Shown here one piece after another: positions 1 through 9,732 of a stretch of DNA of 64,000 nt. How positions within the stretch are numbered: the first letter of the stretch is position 1; every line of letters starts with the position of its first letter. The notes below the pieces were generated by a model. The model saw only the letters and a list, made by a program, of their open reading frames with translations, made no database searches and had not been told where the DNA came from. This DNA comes from Takakia lepidozioides (lineage: Eukaryota; Streptophyta; Takakiopsida; Takakiales; Takakiaceae): assembly GCA_030704615.1 (NCBI GenBank), contig CM060734.1:9672001-9736000 (forward strand), written 5' to 3'. Position numbers and translations under genes: made by a program.

Positions 1-300
1 ATGCACAGCAGGGGCGCGGGATGGAGGCCTTGGAGACGTATGAGCAATTGATGGGGGAAGGGTGTGAGTGCAACCACATCACGTTTGTGTGCGTTTGCAA
101 CTGTTGTGCAACTGGCAGCCCTGGAAAAGGGCAAAGAGGCGCATGGTGACATCACCAAAGCTGGAATTTTACCAGATGTGATTCTGAACAATACCCTCAT
201 GGACATGTATGCCAAATGTGGGTCCACCGAACGGGGATCACCGAGCATTTGGGTGGCATGGACCCAACAAACACACGCCGTGGGCCCAGCCAGAGTCTAG
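1..300 (+). pseudogene. Pentatricopeptide repeat (PPR) gene fragment, frameshifted
   Basis: Translation gives two PPR-like stretches in different frames. The first reads like the end of one repeat (ALETYEQLMGEGCE followed by NHITFVCV). From about position 100 the frame changes and reads ALEKGKEAH, then VILNNTLMDMYAKCGS, a typical L/S-type repeat boundary of PLS-class plant PPR proteins. Such proteins bind organellar RNA and often serve in editing or splicing. No start, no complete set of repeats and no E or DYW tail is present, and the reading breaks inside a repeat, so this is a decayed fragment running off the left edge. It lies just upstream of the methyltransferase-like gene and probably has no functional tie to it. 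The family call is solid; the exact break point is approximate. Confidence 0.7.
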
Positions 301-311
301 TTTTTGTGTAG

Positions 312-2042
312 GATGGTGCTGGTTCTAGAGTACCGAAGTCAACGGCATTTGCCTTGGCCATACAACAATCCTTGTTTGAGGCGCGTCCACTGCAGAAGTC
401 GGTGCTGACTTCTGAGGTGAAATGCATCCACTGCGACATCTTCGCACTTGTTGAGCAGCGCATGGCAAACAAATCCACCATGAAGAGGTGGCCAGCGGAG
501 AGGGCAATGGTGGATGCGTTCATTGAACATCACAAGAAGAGGAGGGAGTCTGTGCGGGGGGGAATTTTCGAGTCGTCCATGAAGGAAGGTGCTGACCTTG
601 TCATTGTGGATATCCCATATGGGCAGATGGTGCAAAATTGCGGGGCAGAGGGTGTTGTGCCTGATTGGAATGTGCGGAAGCTTTCGCACATCAGCTCTAC
701 CATATCACTGGCAAATGCAATCACGGATGATGTGGGACGACTCCTCATTTTCTGCAAGGGTGACGGCAGGATGGAGATGGAGCTTCGACGGATAGTGAGC
801 AATGCGCCCTTTCGTTTTATGAAGAGGAAGTGGACCTGCATGAATGCCCTCCCGCTCCTGACAGGCAACGAGGAGCAGCCACAATGAACCCAAAACACCA
901 CCTCCTTCTCATATTTTTCATGTTCCATTCCCTTTGCATGTGGGAAGTCGCCACAGACTTCCCAAATGCCTGAATGGTGTTCTGATCACTTCCTGTTGTG
1001 GGGGATAGCTGCACAGACTTCTCACATACACAGCCATGTTTTCATGGAAGAGAGTAGATCATCCTAGCTGTTCCCAAATCCACTACTGGTTTTTTAATAG
1101 AGCAGTAGTGAGGTAGGTGAGCAGTTTGAATTTGGTCGGAGTCCAGGTCTTGATTGGGAAGTCGGTACAGACTTCCCAGAATAGTGTGGGATAGACTTAC
1201 TAGTGTGCGTTGAGGTAATTGGGTTTTGTGTGCAGACTAGGGTGTTCTATGCTTTTTTGCTGTTGAAGAGCCCGACATACACCTACTTACTTGGCCGGGA
1301 TGCCAAGAAACTCAATTTGGACTTCAATCCGGTGGACACCGACATTGTGCGGAATTTCGTCAGCAAAGACAGCTGTACACAAGACCTAATGGGACCTGGT
1401 TCAGAGGCGCCAGAGAAAAAAGTCCAATGTCCCTACAGACTTTTATGGAGATGCTGACTGACGTTGGTGGCAAGATTGTCGACCTCACTGCAAACTGTGG
1501 CGCATCGATAGTGCTGGCACGGGTTTGTGGTCACCACTTACTGGCCTTGGAAGGCGATGGAGAGCTTGTAAGAGAGAAACTCATGGGCCTGCAATGTGAC
1601 ATGCCTGCTACCCCAGATCCCATGGCCGCAATGGACTTGACACCTGATGAGTGGTTCAGGGAATCTGGTGACCAAGCTGTGCATGTCCATGTATTGGAGT
1701 GAGTAAGTTTGATGTTCCTGTCGTTCATTTTTTTTAAATTGGATAGTCGGCGCAGATTTGGCAATTCTTCTTTGCTCTCCTTGCGTGCCATGGCTGACCA
1801 TGGTTTCATTTCCTACTGCAGTGATGATATTCCCTCAATTTGCACAAGGAGGCCAGCTCCAACGACGCCAGATGCTCGCCGTGCTGCCTCGTTAATGGCT
1901 GCACGTCAGGAGAGAGAAAAGCGGAGGGCACATATTTCCGAGAAGAGGGTAGAGCTTCATTGAAAGGCAGCTGCTATTCTCTTTACCCCACCCAAACCTC
2001 TGTGTCTTCCTGAGTATGCAGCAAAGATGGCAGAAAGGCTAG
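312..2042 (+). pseudogene. DNA amino-methyltransferase-like gene (N4/N6 type), decayed
   Basis: Coding segments read 312-887, 1236-1698, 1822-1948 and 2022-2042. Splice signals (tgtgtag, gtgtgcag, gtgagt, actgcag, gtagag, atgcag) keep the last joins in frame. Segment 1 has ADLVIVDIPYGQ, which resembles the DPPY catalytic motif IV of amino-methyltransferases, followed by GRLLIFC. Segment 2 has KSPTYTYLLGRD and GGKIVDLTANCGASIVLARVCG then LALEGD, resembling the SAM-binding D-x-F-x-G-x-G motif I and its acidic strand end. Motif IV before motif I is the beta-class order. The C-terminus is basic. Breaks: a stop ends segment 1 at 885-887, and one base appears to be missing in the A-run near 1418-1423. 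Motif I lacks the usual second Gly pattern, so activity is doubtful even before decay. It is convergent with the ParB-like gene. The methyltransferase assignment is inferred from motifs, not from a search. Confidence 0.5.
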
Positions 2043-4167
2043 CTCAGCAGGAGTCCCCCGAATTGTCGAAGAGGCCAATGTGGCCAGGTGAACGAATGTG
2101 ACTGGTGCACGAATACCGCGCCACGTGGCATGCCACGAGCGACCGCTCAATCGCGGCCGTTGGCGACCGTGATATCCGCGCTAATCTCTGCATTCTCTGG
2201 GGTGTTGGAAAGGTGGGAATACTCCGCCAGTATGTCATCCGTTATCTCCCAAAATGACTCATGTGCCATGAACTCGACAAGGGCCTCCCGTGTCAATTTC
2301 ATCCAATTTGTGTCTCGTTTGTTGAGGCACTTCAGGTACACCTTTTCGGACAGTGAATTCTTGTACTGCTCGACTGGAGTTGTTGCGCATAGCTCGAAAT
2401 AGTAAAGCTTGTGTGCTAGGTCTGACTTCACATTGCCCTCTTTTGTCACCCTGCATAACAACAATGGAGTAAGCACAGGGACAACAGGGTGGAAGAATGG
2501 GTAGTTGGTGCAGACTTCCCACACTATGGCAGTCCACAAAATAGAAAAAGCACCATCACATGCAGTGCCACATCAACTCTTGGGAAGTCGGTCCAGACTA
2601 TTCACTGCCATTGCATAGCTCTGCTTGGGTAGTCGGCACACACTACTCGAGCAGAGAAGCTTACCATGAAACAAAATGAAATAGTATGATACAACATGTA
2701 GCGTGATACAGCATGATACAGACTGAGACAACATAAGTCGGCACAGACTTCTGAGCACACTCACTGGGCCTGGGAAATCGGCACAGACTCCCCACATCCT
2801 GCAGTCGAAGTAATTGCCAGGAAATGTTTGCTCCTGAGCAGACCTCTACATGACTTACGACAGAAACAATGCTCATATGAGCAGACTATGAAGAAGCGTG
2901 AGCAGTCTTACACATTCATGCGATTCATGGCCCTTCTGACCAAGGCGATGTCCTCTTGTTTCACATCCAGAATCTTGGCATTGACTACATAGTGTCATTT
3001 CGGGGTCGTCCGCATGCTGCTCTGTTATGACCTCCATCCACGCCAAGTAGCGGTGGTTGCCGTCATAGATGTAGAGCCATTTGTTGCTCAAAAACTCCCA
3101 CATGGTGCCTTTGATGGCATCCTCAAAGCACAGGTCCTCCTCCTGCCAGTGAATGTCCCAGGTCACTCTATCCTCGGGCGTGATGGTGGAAACCATTCTA
3201 GCAGTGTTGCTCATTGCAAGCAGAAAGGACGCAAGGGCGTTGTTGTACCCATCTCCCTCGAAAAAGAGCTTCAACTTCTTTATCCCGAGCCTTTCAGCTC
3301 GCCAAATTGCAGGAAGTGTCCTCATCCTACACAATGGAACATGTGGAGGGTGGCCTTTTTGGAGAAGATGCAAAATGGAGCTATAGGTGTGGTTCAGGGC
3401 GCTGTCTCTCAACGTCTTTAGGGCTCTCTGCCGTCTCTCTGCAGTGAGCACCACATCTATGTCAGGTGCCGCTGGACCCCTTCCATGGTGACCCCTGTGC
3501 GAGCTCCCTGCTCCAGGCGAGGAGCGGTTTGATACCGACATGGGAGAGGTCGCAGACTTGTGCTGCCGAGACGACGGAGCAGATGCGTCTGCAAACCCAG
3601 ATTGCCCTTTCATGTGTTCCCCCGCGCCTTCCTGCTCCCGCGCGCCTGCTCGCTGCTCTGCGAATTGGAGACGATGGTACGGGTCCTCAGCACCATCTGC
3701 GAGGGTCTCTCCTGCTGAAAGTCGGGGTTGTCCTCGCTCCATGGCTGCTCCAAAAAGCGGGAACTTCTCTCGGCAAGCGTTGCAACGTACTGCTGCAATC
3801 CACGAAGGGGCAGAAGGCTCGGATAGAGTGAACAATGAAGTGAAGGCGCAGCTGCGGAAGCAAAGAGGCTGTTTAGCGGAAGACACGAAACTGACGGCTT
3901 GGTGGAAGTCGCTTCGCGGTGACGCTTGGGGAAGATGCTTCGCGCACACACCTCTCACCACGTAGGCCCCAACGGATGCCTACGCGACACGTGCAGCGCC
4001 GAAAAATGCCACACTTGGCATCTGGAAACCGGTATGGATGGGAAGTCTATGCAGACTTCCCGGCTTATTTATCCCCAATGGGTGCCTACGCGACATGTGC
4101 TGCGCCGGAAAATGCCACACGGTGCGCCTGAAAACCGATCTTTCCGGGAAGTCTGTGCAGACTTCCC
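942..4167. repeat. Dispersed 22-bp palindrome, about 11 copies
   Basis: The best copy (4146-4167) has perfect 10-bp arms, GGGAAGTCTG and CAGACTTCCC, around a central TG. Copies I can place: 942-963, 1002-1023, 1156-1177, 1741-1762, 2499-2520, 2582-2603, 2627-2648, 2731-2752, 2772-2793, 4040-4061 and 4146-4167. Several are degenerate. All lie in introns, between the convergent genes, or upstream of the ParB-like gene; none lies in a coding segment. I did not notice further copies elsewhere in the window. Confidence 0.8.
2147..3742 (-). pseudogene. ParB/sulfiredoxin-like DGNHR-motif protein gene, one frameshift
   Basis: The start chosen is the ATG at 3742 (context GCCATGGAG); the frame stays open further upstream but without an ATG. 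Exon 1 runs 3742-2912 and exon 2 2450-2147, joined GT to GTG in phase. Residues 1-110 are low-complexity and probably disordered. A globular part follows, with LFFEGDGYNNALASFLLAMSN, then MWEFLSNKWLYIYDGNHRYLAW, where DGNHR starts near residue 227. DGxHRxxA is the box II signature of the ParB/sulfiredoxin nuclease-ATPase/CTPase fold. After HADDPEM one extra base shifts the frame; the other frame then reads on in clear coding sequence to the intron. Exon 2 is helical (LAHKLYYFELC, LVEFMAHESFWEI). The gene is tail to tail with the methyltransferase-like gene. In phages, ParB-like and amino-methyltransferase domains often travel together; here the link is inference. Function unknown. Confidence 0.5.
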
Positions 4168-4247
4168 GGCTTATCTAACCCCAACGGGTGCCTATGCGAC
4201 ACGTGCAGTGCCGAAAAATGCCACACGGTGCGCCTGAAAACCGATCT
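3967..4247. repeat. Tandem repeat, about 2.6 copies of a 106-bp unit
   Basis: Units begin with CCCCAACGG-like sequence at 3967, 4073 and 4179, exactly 106 bp apart, each continuing GATGCCTACGCGACACGTGC and GAAAAATGCCACA. Units 1 and 2 end with a copy of the 22-bp palindrome. The array sits directly upstream of the ParB-like gene on the minus strand, where a promoter would be expected. Confidence 0.85.
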
Positions 4248-4259
4248 TAGAAAATAAAC

Positions 4260-4430
4260 AGATGGCATGGGAGACAAAAAAACGCTAAGTCCCCTCTGCT
4301 CATGACTGGATGGATGAATGGATATATGGATGAATTTTGTTTTTATCCATCCATTCATGAGTAGATTTATTGAAGCTCTCAAATGACATCCATCCATCCA
4401 TCCATTTTAATTTCATCCATTCATCTTTAA
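4260..4430. repeat. ATCC/GGAT-rich simple repeat with opposed arms
   Basis: The stretch holds GGATGGATGAATGGAT followed by its reverse form (ATCCATCCATTCATGAG) and then CATCCATCCATCCATCC. It is a degenerate tetranucleotide repeat in both orientations that could fold back on itself. Confidence 0.75.
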
Positions 4431-4449
4431 GTGAGTTTCACTGTCAATT

Positions 4450-5106
4450 GACTACAACTAACTACTGCCAAAATAAGAGACGTTCGACATCACTATGTGC
4501 TTGTTTCAGATTGACAACGTTCTTCTTTAAAAAAAAGGCCTAATCCCTTGCAAGTAAACTCATCCCAGATATGAATGATAGCATTAAACTACATTCATGC
4601 AACCAAATCATCCACAATACTTGCCACCTGTCATTCTCACACATGTACGTGTCCTAAGAGTGTGACTTACTCTACACTGGTGTGAGAGAAGTCTTGGTCA
4701 ATAAGCATAGTTATACAGTTGACTTGAGTCCCTTAATCAACGTGTCCTACGAATGTGGCATAATCCACAACAGTGTAAGATAAGCCCAGTAACATTTCTC
4801 ACACCATGTCTAGTCAGTATGCCACATCATATAGTTGATCCCCATTGTGTGAATTAACTTACACTATGTGGCTCATTCTCACACTGGTGTGAGTTAAGCC
4901 TTGTACACTGTTCGACACCTTTTCAGTCAATGACCGTTGACCACAGAAGGTGTGAGCTTGGTATAGACTAGTCTACACCAGACAGCTTTTTTTACACTGG
5001 CTCAATCTACACCATCAAAATTTTACAGGGGTGTCAAATTTGGTGTAAGTAAAGCCAGGTGTGAACTACCCTTGATGTAAAAAAAAAACCAGTTTCTCTT
5101 GTAGTG
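4450..5106 (-). mobile_element. CACTA-type transposon end with subterminal repeats (partial)
   Basis: The right edge reads CCAGTTTCTCTTGTAGTG (5089-5106), which on the minus strand is CACTACAAGAGAAACTGG, a CACTA/EnSpm-style terminus. The sequence inward is crowded with short motifs in both orientations (ACACTGGTGTGAG, GTGTAAG, CTTACACT), as expected for the subterminal region of such elements. I could not find the opposite terminus nearby, and no transposase is visible, so this is a remnant or a non-autonomous copy. The left limit is a guess. Confidence 0.45.
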
Positions 5107-5343
5107 AAGTGCTCATTCTTAGAGCTGTAAGCACTGAAGTCATCTAAGAACACTTGCATGAAATCATCAAGAAACTCATGGAAAGATGCACTGATCACTC
5201 TCTGGAAAGTTGCTGGTGCATTATGTCGATCAATTTTTCAGATCATAATTTAGAATAGCATATTTTATGTACATTAATATATATTTTATGAAGTTTAGTA
5301 CGAAATCATAGTAAGAAATCATAAATAAAATGGAATTCTAGCA

Positions 5344-5892
5344 ATGGCAGAGCCGGAGGACCAGTCGAAGGACAACTCCTTGATTCCGGGATTGACAGAC
5401 CATATGATACTAAAATGCGTTGCACGGGTGCCTCCTTGTTATTATTTACCGTTGAAAGGTGGTTGTAAGAAATGGCAGAATGCGCTACCGGTGGTTAATG
5501 ACGAAGGCCGCAACGACGTCCTTGAGACTCACAAACGGGTAGGGATCAAGGAGGAATGGGTTTACATGTTGGCTGGTTTTGCACACAATGTACAGCCTCT
5601 CATAAGTGCACGGAAGTGGTGGGCGTTTGATTCCATCAGTACGCGTTGGCGTTGTCTGCCAGACTACCCTGTGGATTATACCTTTGAAGTTTCTGACAAT
5701 GAGTTGGCAGTTACAGGAGGACAGTACCCTAGAGGCTACATGATATGGAGGTATGATCTAGAAATCAATGAAGAGTCTCCAGCGCCAAGAATGATTCAGG
5801 ATCGATGTCTTTGTAAGTTAGCAAATGCAGGAAAGTATGCTATCTTGCTGGAGGATCTCACCAGCAGACGACTAGCACGAAAAGAAAGATAA
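5344..5892 (+). pseudogene. F-box/kelch-type protein, truncated
   Basis: The open frame of 182 codons starts with ATG and has an F-box-like segment at residues 14-50 (LIPGLTDHMILKCVARVP, then GGCKKWQNAL). F-box proteins of this type are the substrate receptors of SCF ubiquitin ligases. It continues with a WVYMLAGFAH strand and KWWAFDSISTRWRCLPDYP, like the first kelch blade of plant F-box/kelch proteins. Full-length relatives are about twice as long. Here the recognisable part stops near AGKYAILL, and a retroelement integrase fragment on the other strand begins 11 bp after the stop. I infer that an insertion or rearrangement cut the gene. A short N-terminal F-box protein could still be made. 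Confidence 0.6.
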
Positions 5893-5902
5893 AAAGACTA
5901 AG

Positions 5903-6220
5903 CTATGACTCAGAATCAGCTGTCTGCATACGAGATTGAGCAACTCGAATTGGTGTGAAGATCACCTGTCTATTCTCCACATTGAGACAAGTCAAGTCAA
6001 ATGTTAGTGTGCAGGGAACTAACAGAGAAACATGCACAGTGCTAGCAAGAATAGGTGTAGAGACATGCTGAGGAAGCAAAGCATATTGCCTACCAGAAAG
6101 GATCTCAGTAATCAAGTAGGGACCATCGATTCTCCGCTTGGCTTTAGAAACCTGCTTACCTGGCTGCAATCTTACACAAACTGACTGCCCAACCTTAAAA
6201 GATTCGGAACTTGGGGGCAC
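5903..6220 (-). pseudogene. LTR retrotransposon integrase C-terminal fragment
   Basis: About 106 codons open on the minus strand read FKVGQSVCVRL, then GPYLITEIL and GRQYALL. These match the small SH3-like domain at the C-terminus of Ty3/gypsy-type integrases (FKVGDxVL, then GPYxIxE). No catalytic core, reverse transcriptase or LTR is found beside it; upstream on that strand is AT-rich sequence. It is a short relic, and its edge coincides with the truncation of the F-box gene. Confidence 0.6.
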
Positions 6221-6224
6221 TCTT

Positions 6225-6510
6225 TATAAAATATCCGTATCACGTGCGTTCGCCGCCTGATAAAAAAAAACCCCTGTATAGGGGTCTTTGGATCATTTAT
6301 ACCCCTTCTGCACATACATTTTGAAGATTATAAAACCCCCTCATGTAAATATATAGAAATTTGTAAAATTTAAAAATACCCCTTTTTGTATATGTATATT
6401 TATTTTCAATCATTAAAAAATACCCTCAAATATGTATATGTATGTTTTTATATTATATCAAGTTTATTCATTTAAAAATAAAATAAAATCTAATGAATTA
6501 CTAAAAAATA
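6225..6510. other. AT-rich non-coding stretch
   Basis: Very AT-rich, with recurring islands such as ACCCCTGTATAGGGG and TATACCCC spaced along TATATGTATAT-like sequence. No gene seen. A related stretch with CCCCCTATGTATG and TACATGGGGGGG occurs near 38,560-38,660, so both may be pieces of the same repeat family. Confidence 0.5.
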
Positions 6511-6513
6511 TTT

Positions 6514-6724
6514 GTTTGCCTTTGACAACCAGCATATAGCCCAGTGGTAATGGGCACAAACCACGTTGGATGTGGTTGTGGGTTCAAACCACGGTCTGGT
6601 GTGTCATGAAGGTGTCCACCTTTCAGCTGGAAAGAAGTAGCCCTTGTGACGAAGTGACACCATAAGTTACGCTCCCTACGGGAGGCGTCATACTTTACTT
6701 TACTTTTTGGTTTGCCCTTGATAA
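6514..6724 (+). mobile_element. tRNA-derived SINE with target-site duplication
   Basis: The head has a pol III A-box-like TAGCCCAGTGGTAATGGG and a B-box GGGTTCAAACC, about 35 bp apart. A body of about 100 bp follows, with GGTGTCCACCTTTCAGC, ending in a TACTTTACTTTACTTTTT tail. Flanks GTTTGCCTTTGA (6514-6525) and GTTTGCCCTTGA (6710-6721) are a near-perfect 12-bp target-site duplication. A second, older copy lies near 28,760-28,850 on the other strand. SINEs move with LINE enzymes. Confidence 0.75.
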
Positions 6725-6736
6725 ATTATCAAAGAT

Positions 6737-6922
6737 TTGGTGTGGAATCTCACTTTGAACATTAAACAGATGCAGAGAGGAAAGGGACATTGTCAATGCC
6801 CGATGTGCAAGAGGCTTGAAGAAAGTTTCCATTTTCTGATACACAGTCCTGGGTATTTTCATCAGAGTGACGCTCTTGAGGATCATCAAGACCTTAGTCA
6901 CTGCACTCTGTTCATCAACTAG
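6737..6922 (+). pseudogene. Possible LINE C-terminal zinc-knuckle remnant
   Basis: A short open frame reads CQCPMCKRLEESFHFLIHSPGYF. The spacing of Cys-x2-Cys, Glu, His is like the C-terminal knuckle of plant LINE or related reverse transcriptases, although the last Cys of that motif is absent. Nothing else of a LINE is visible here. Weak call. Confidence 0.2.
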
Positions 6923-8298
6923 GACAGTTTCTGAACTTAATCTACAGTTTCAACCTTCGCAAGGTCCAATTATGTTCAAAACCTACCGTTGAGAATTCCT
7001 CTCCAAAAAGATTTCGTGCGCCTTTGCTGCCACTGTTGGAGTCCAACTTGACTCTCAGCTGGCAGAGAATGCATTCAATTTTTCAATACATGAATGTGAT
7101 TTGGTATAAATCTTTTTTAAATAAGTCCAACTGCAACCTGTTAGAAAAGAAAGTTATTGACTGCTCTCAAAGGTGGGCCCCCATTCACCTATGATAGCAC
7201 ATTCCCCCACACCTGCTACATCCAAACTGGATGTGGTTTACAGCCTTGTGGCTACAAGATAACTCCTAAATGTGGGTCTCTAGTTTCTTCTTTCTTCCTC
7301 TTACACACACTATGCACTCATCTGGGCAAAGCTACCTGTGAGTCTAATTCACTGTTGCAAGGGGTTATCTTTTGACTGAAAGGCTATCTTGAAAGATTCA
7401 CCTAAACTCTCACTGCATCTTTCATGGAGAAGCTAGAGCCTTAAGCTGTGGCCTCCCTTAGGTCTGAATTATAGTGTGCACGCTCGCATCCCACTGAAGC
7501 TAACTGTGAAAGAGTAAGAAAACACGGAAGACCAGAATAAACATCAGTACTGATGTTCAGTTCCAATCACTGGCGTGCGGGCGTTCCCATGGTAGAGGAT
7601 CCGTTCACTCTCCCCTGTCCAAACCAGGGCTGCGGCAATCAAAGTTCAAAAAACTCTCTCACATTACTTGCAATAGCTCTTGAATTCCATACATGGGATA
7701 AGAATCTCCAGTCCCAATTGCTAATTATTAGGAGAAGGATGACACCCAAGCAAGCCTTCCCTCGACAATGTAGTCTACTGCCTCCCCCCACCACACATAC
7801 ACCTCCCAAAAGGATCTGTTGGGAAAAACACGATATCAACATGCTGCTGCGGCTACTGGCTTATAGCTTTAAAGAGCTACCCACTTGAGAGCCACAGTCA
7901 ACTACACACCCAACATACTTCAAAACTGGCTTGCAGGGTTGCTTCCTTTGTGATCCTTCTCCTTGACTTGCAAACCCTCTATATGGTTAGAGCAAGCTAA
8001 CAGATCCCAGCTACAATATGGGAAGTTTAGGCACAAATGGTTTCTTTATATAACCTTTTCTCAAAATAGAAAACTCTCTATGCGTCTGGCAGTTGGAGAT
8101 CCCAAAAATGAGGGAATGATTCTCCCATTGCAAGCCTACACACAGAAGACCCGCCTTGCCAGTCACAAAACTCACATCTTCGCGCCGCTCCTCAAAGACA
8201 ATCACCTGTCAATAGACTTGGGGTTGAGATATTACAATCTTGAACTCCAGCTTGGTTTCAATTTGCGGTCCGCCATGGAGGTGCAACTGTCAACCCCT
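6923..8298. other. Intergenic, no gene recognised
   Basis: Short open frames on both strands (for example 7553-7888 and 7963-8358, plus) show no family motif and look like chance. The right part is the 3' flank of the coiled-coil gene on the minus strand. Confidence 0.5.
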
Positions 8299-9621
8299 CT
8301 ACTTATCCACCTGCTTGGCTCGTCGGGGCTTCTTATTGGAAGAGTGGTTGCTGTTTAAGTGACCAGTGCGTCCCCGCTTGCTTGTTGATTTCTTTCCCCC
8401 AAACGCCGATGAAAAGACAAGGAGCAGCGCAACAACCGGCAGGGCCAAGAGTGCCGAGGCCAAAAACCAAGCAAGCTCCTTGGTGGCCAAGAGAGCTAAC
8501 GCTTCATGCTTTCCTAGTGTCCCCTTTATTGAGATTTGAAGATTCTCATGGTAGCCGGTAGCGGAAGTGAGGACACGTCGATAGTGGAGATTGACCTTCT
8601 CCAGATAAGGTTCTGTAAGGGTGTTCACTCTCTCAAAATGAGGTGCCAGAGAAACTGCAGCTCGATCCACATATGGTCGACTCTTTTCCCTCAAGACTTG
8701 CACATAGGGCTCAAGACTTTTCTGCGCCTTCTCCAGATATGGGGTTACGTACTCCTTGGTGGCATCTACGTACTGAGGTCCTGCCTTCTTGATCCTTTCA
8801 AAATATGGGGCAACTGCAATTGCGATTTTTTCCCATCTTTCCCTAATCACGGGGTTCCCTTTTGTGTTCAGTGTTTCCAAGTGAGGTTTCGCCCACTCCT
8901 GAGCCATAGCCGCTTGTGCTGATGCCGATCGCTTTAGACCGCTCACCACTGGTTCTCCATGAGTTGACCAGTGAGAAGAGGCCGTTGAGTGGAGTGTGGC
9001 GACGTGGGTGGACACCCACGGAGGCAACCATGCATCCGAAACCTTCGCCAGCTCTTGAGCTTTCTCGGCCGCTTCCGATTCTGCATTTGTCATAGCAGCC
9101 TCTGCAATACGAAGGGCCCGTTCCACCTTTTGAAGCCGCGTTTTGAGCTCGGACAGACTTGTTACTGCTTTATCTTTCTCAAACAAGTGCTGCGTGGAAC
9201 TTGATTCTGCTCGCTCGGCGCGCGACGTCAGAGACCTTACCTCTAGCTTCAGTTGTTCGGATTCTGCCTTCAGATTCGTAACCTCCGATTCCAATTGACT
9301 CACTTTAGCCAAAGCGGATTCAAGTTGACTTTCTGCCTCTCCAGCCCCATTCTTGTGAGTGTGAAGATGATCAAGCTCTGTTCTCAGGTCACTGATCTTC
9401 TTGTCCTTCTCTTCCAAGGTTGATTCTTTCTCCTTCAGCCCGGACTCCAGGTGCGATAACTGTGACTTCAAGTTCTCAAGTTCCTTGACAAGAGCAAGCT
9501 TCGCTGTCGTTTCTTCTGCTTTTCCTGGATGCACGCCCTCATCACCCTGGACGACCGGCCCAAAGCTCAAAACAAGGACACCCAGCAGCACAGCCAACAC
9601 CGTAGACCTCCGCGCCGCCAT
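8299..9621 (-). CDS. ER/secretory coiled-coil membrane protein (At2g24420/At4g31340-like)
   Basis: One uninterrupted frame of 440 codons from ATG at 9621 (context GGGATGGCGG); an in-frame ATG at 9636 is weaker. Residues 1-26 are a signal peptide (RR, then STVLAVLLGVLVLSF, cleavage after VVQG). Residues 35-190 form a long coiled coil (KELENLKSQLSHLESGLKEK and onward). Residues 200-365 carry about 11- and 22-residue amphipathic repeats with Pro-Tyr/Pro-His at the starts (PYFERI, PYLEKA, PYVQVL, PYVDRA, PHFERV), reminiscent of apolipoprotein-type helices. Residues 385-407 are a transmembrane segment, followed by a 33-residue basic tail. Length and architecture match the plant family annotated as myosin heavy chain-related; its role is not established. 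I infer an ER-lumenal or secretory type I topology. No introns, unlike the other host genes here. Confidence 0.8.
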   Translation of the reverse strand: MAARRSTVLAVLLGVLVLSFGPVVQGDEGVHPGKAEETTAKLALVKELENLKSQLSHLESGLKEKESTLEEKDKKISDLRTELDHLHTHKNGAGEAESQLESALAKVSQLESEVTNLKAESEQLKLEVRSLTSRAERAESSSTQHLFEKDKAVTSLSELKTRLQKVERALRIAEAAMTNAESEAAEKAQELAKVSDAWLPPWVSTHVATLHSTASSHWSTHGEPVVSGLKRSASAQAAMAQEWAKPHLETLNTKGNPVIRERWEKIAIAVAPYFERIKKAGPQYVDATKEYVTPYLEKAQKSLEPYVQVLREKSRPYVDRAAVSLAPHFERVNTLTEPYLEKVNLHYRRVLTSATGYHENLQISIKGTLGKHEALALLATKELAWFLASALLALPVVALLLVFSSAFGGKKSTSKRGRTGHLNSNHSSNKKPRRAKQVDK

Positions 9622-9732
9622 CCCCACCAAGTGCATGTCTTGTGCATGCACAGAGAGAAACTCCAACAAGACTGGCTGTGTAAAGAGGCCACACCCGAAA
9701 CCAACCCAGATAGAATACGAAATGAGTTGACA

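Noticed and set aside
8536-9730. Plus-strand frames opposite the coiled-coil gene
   Set aside because: Shadows of the strong minus-strand coding frame without motifs.
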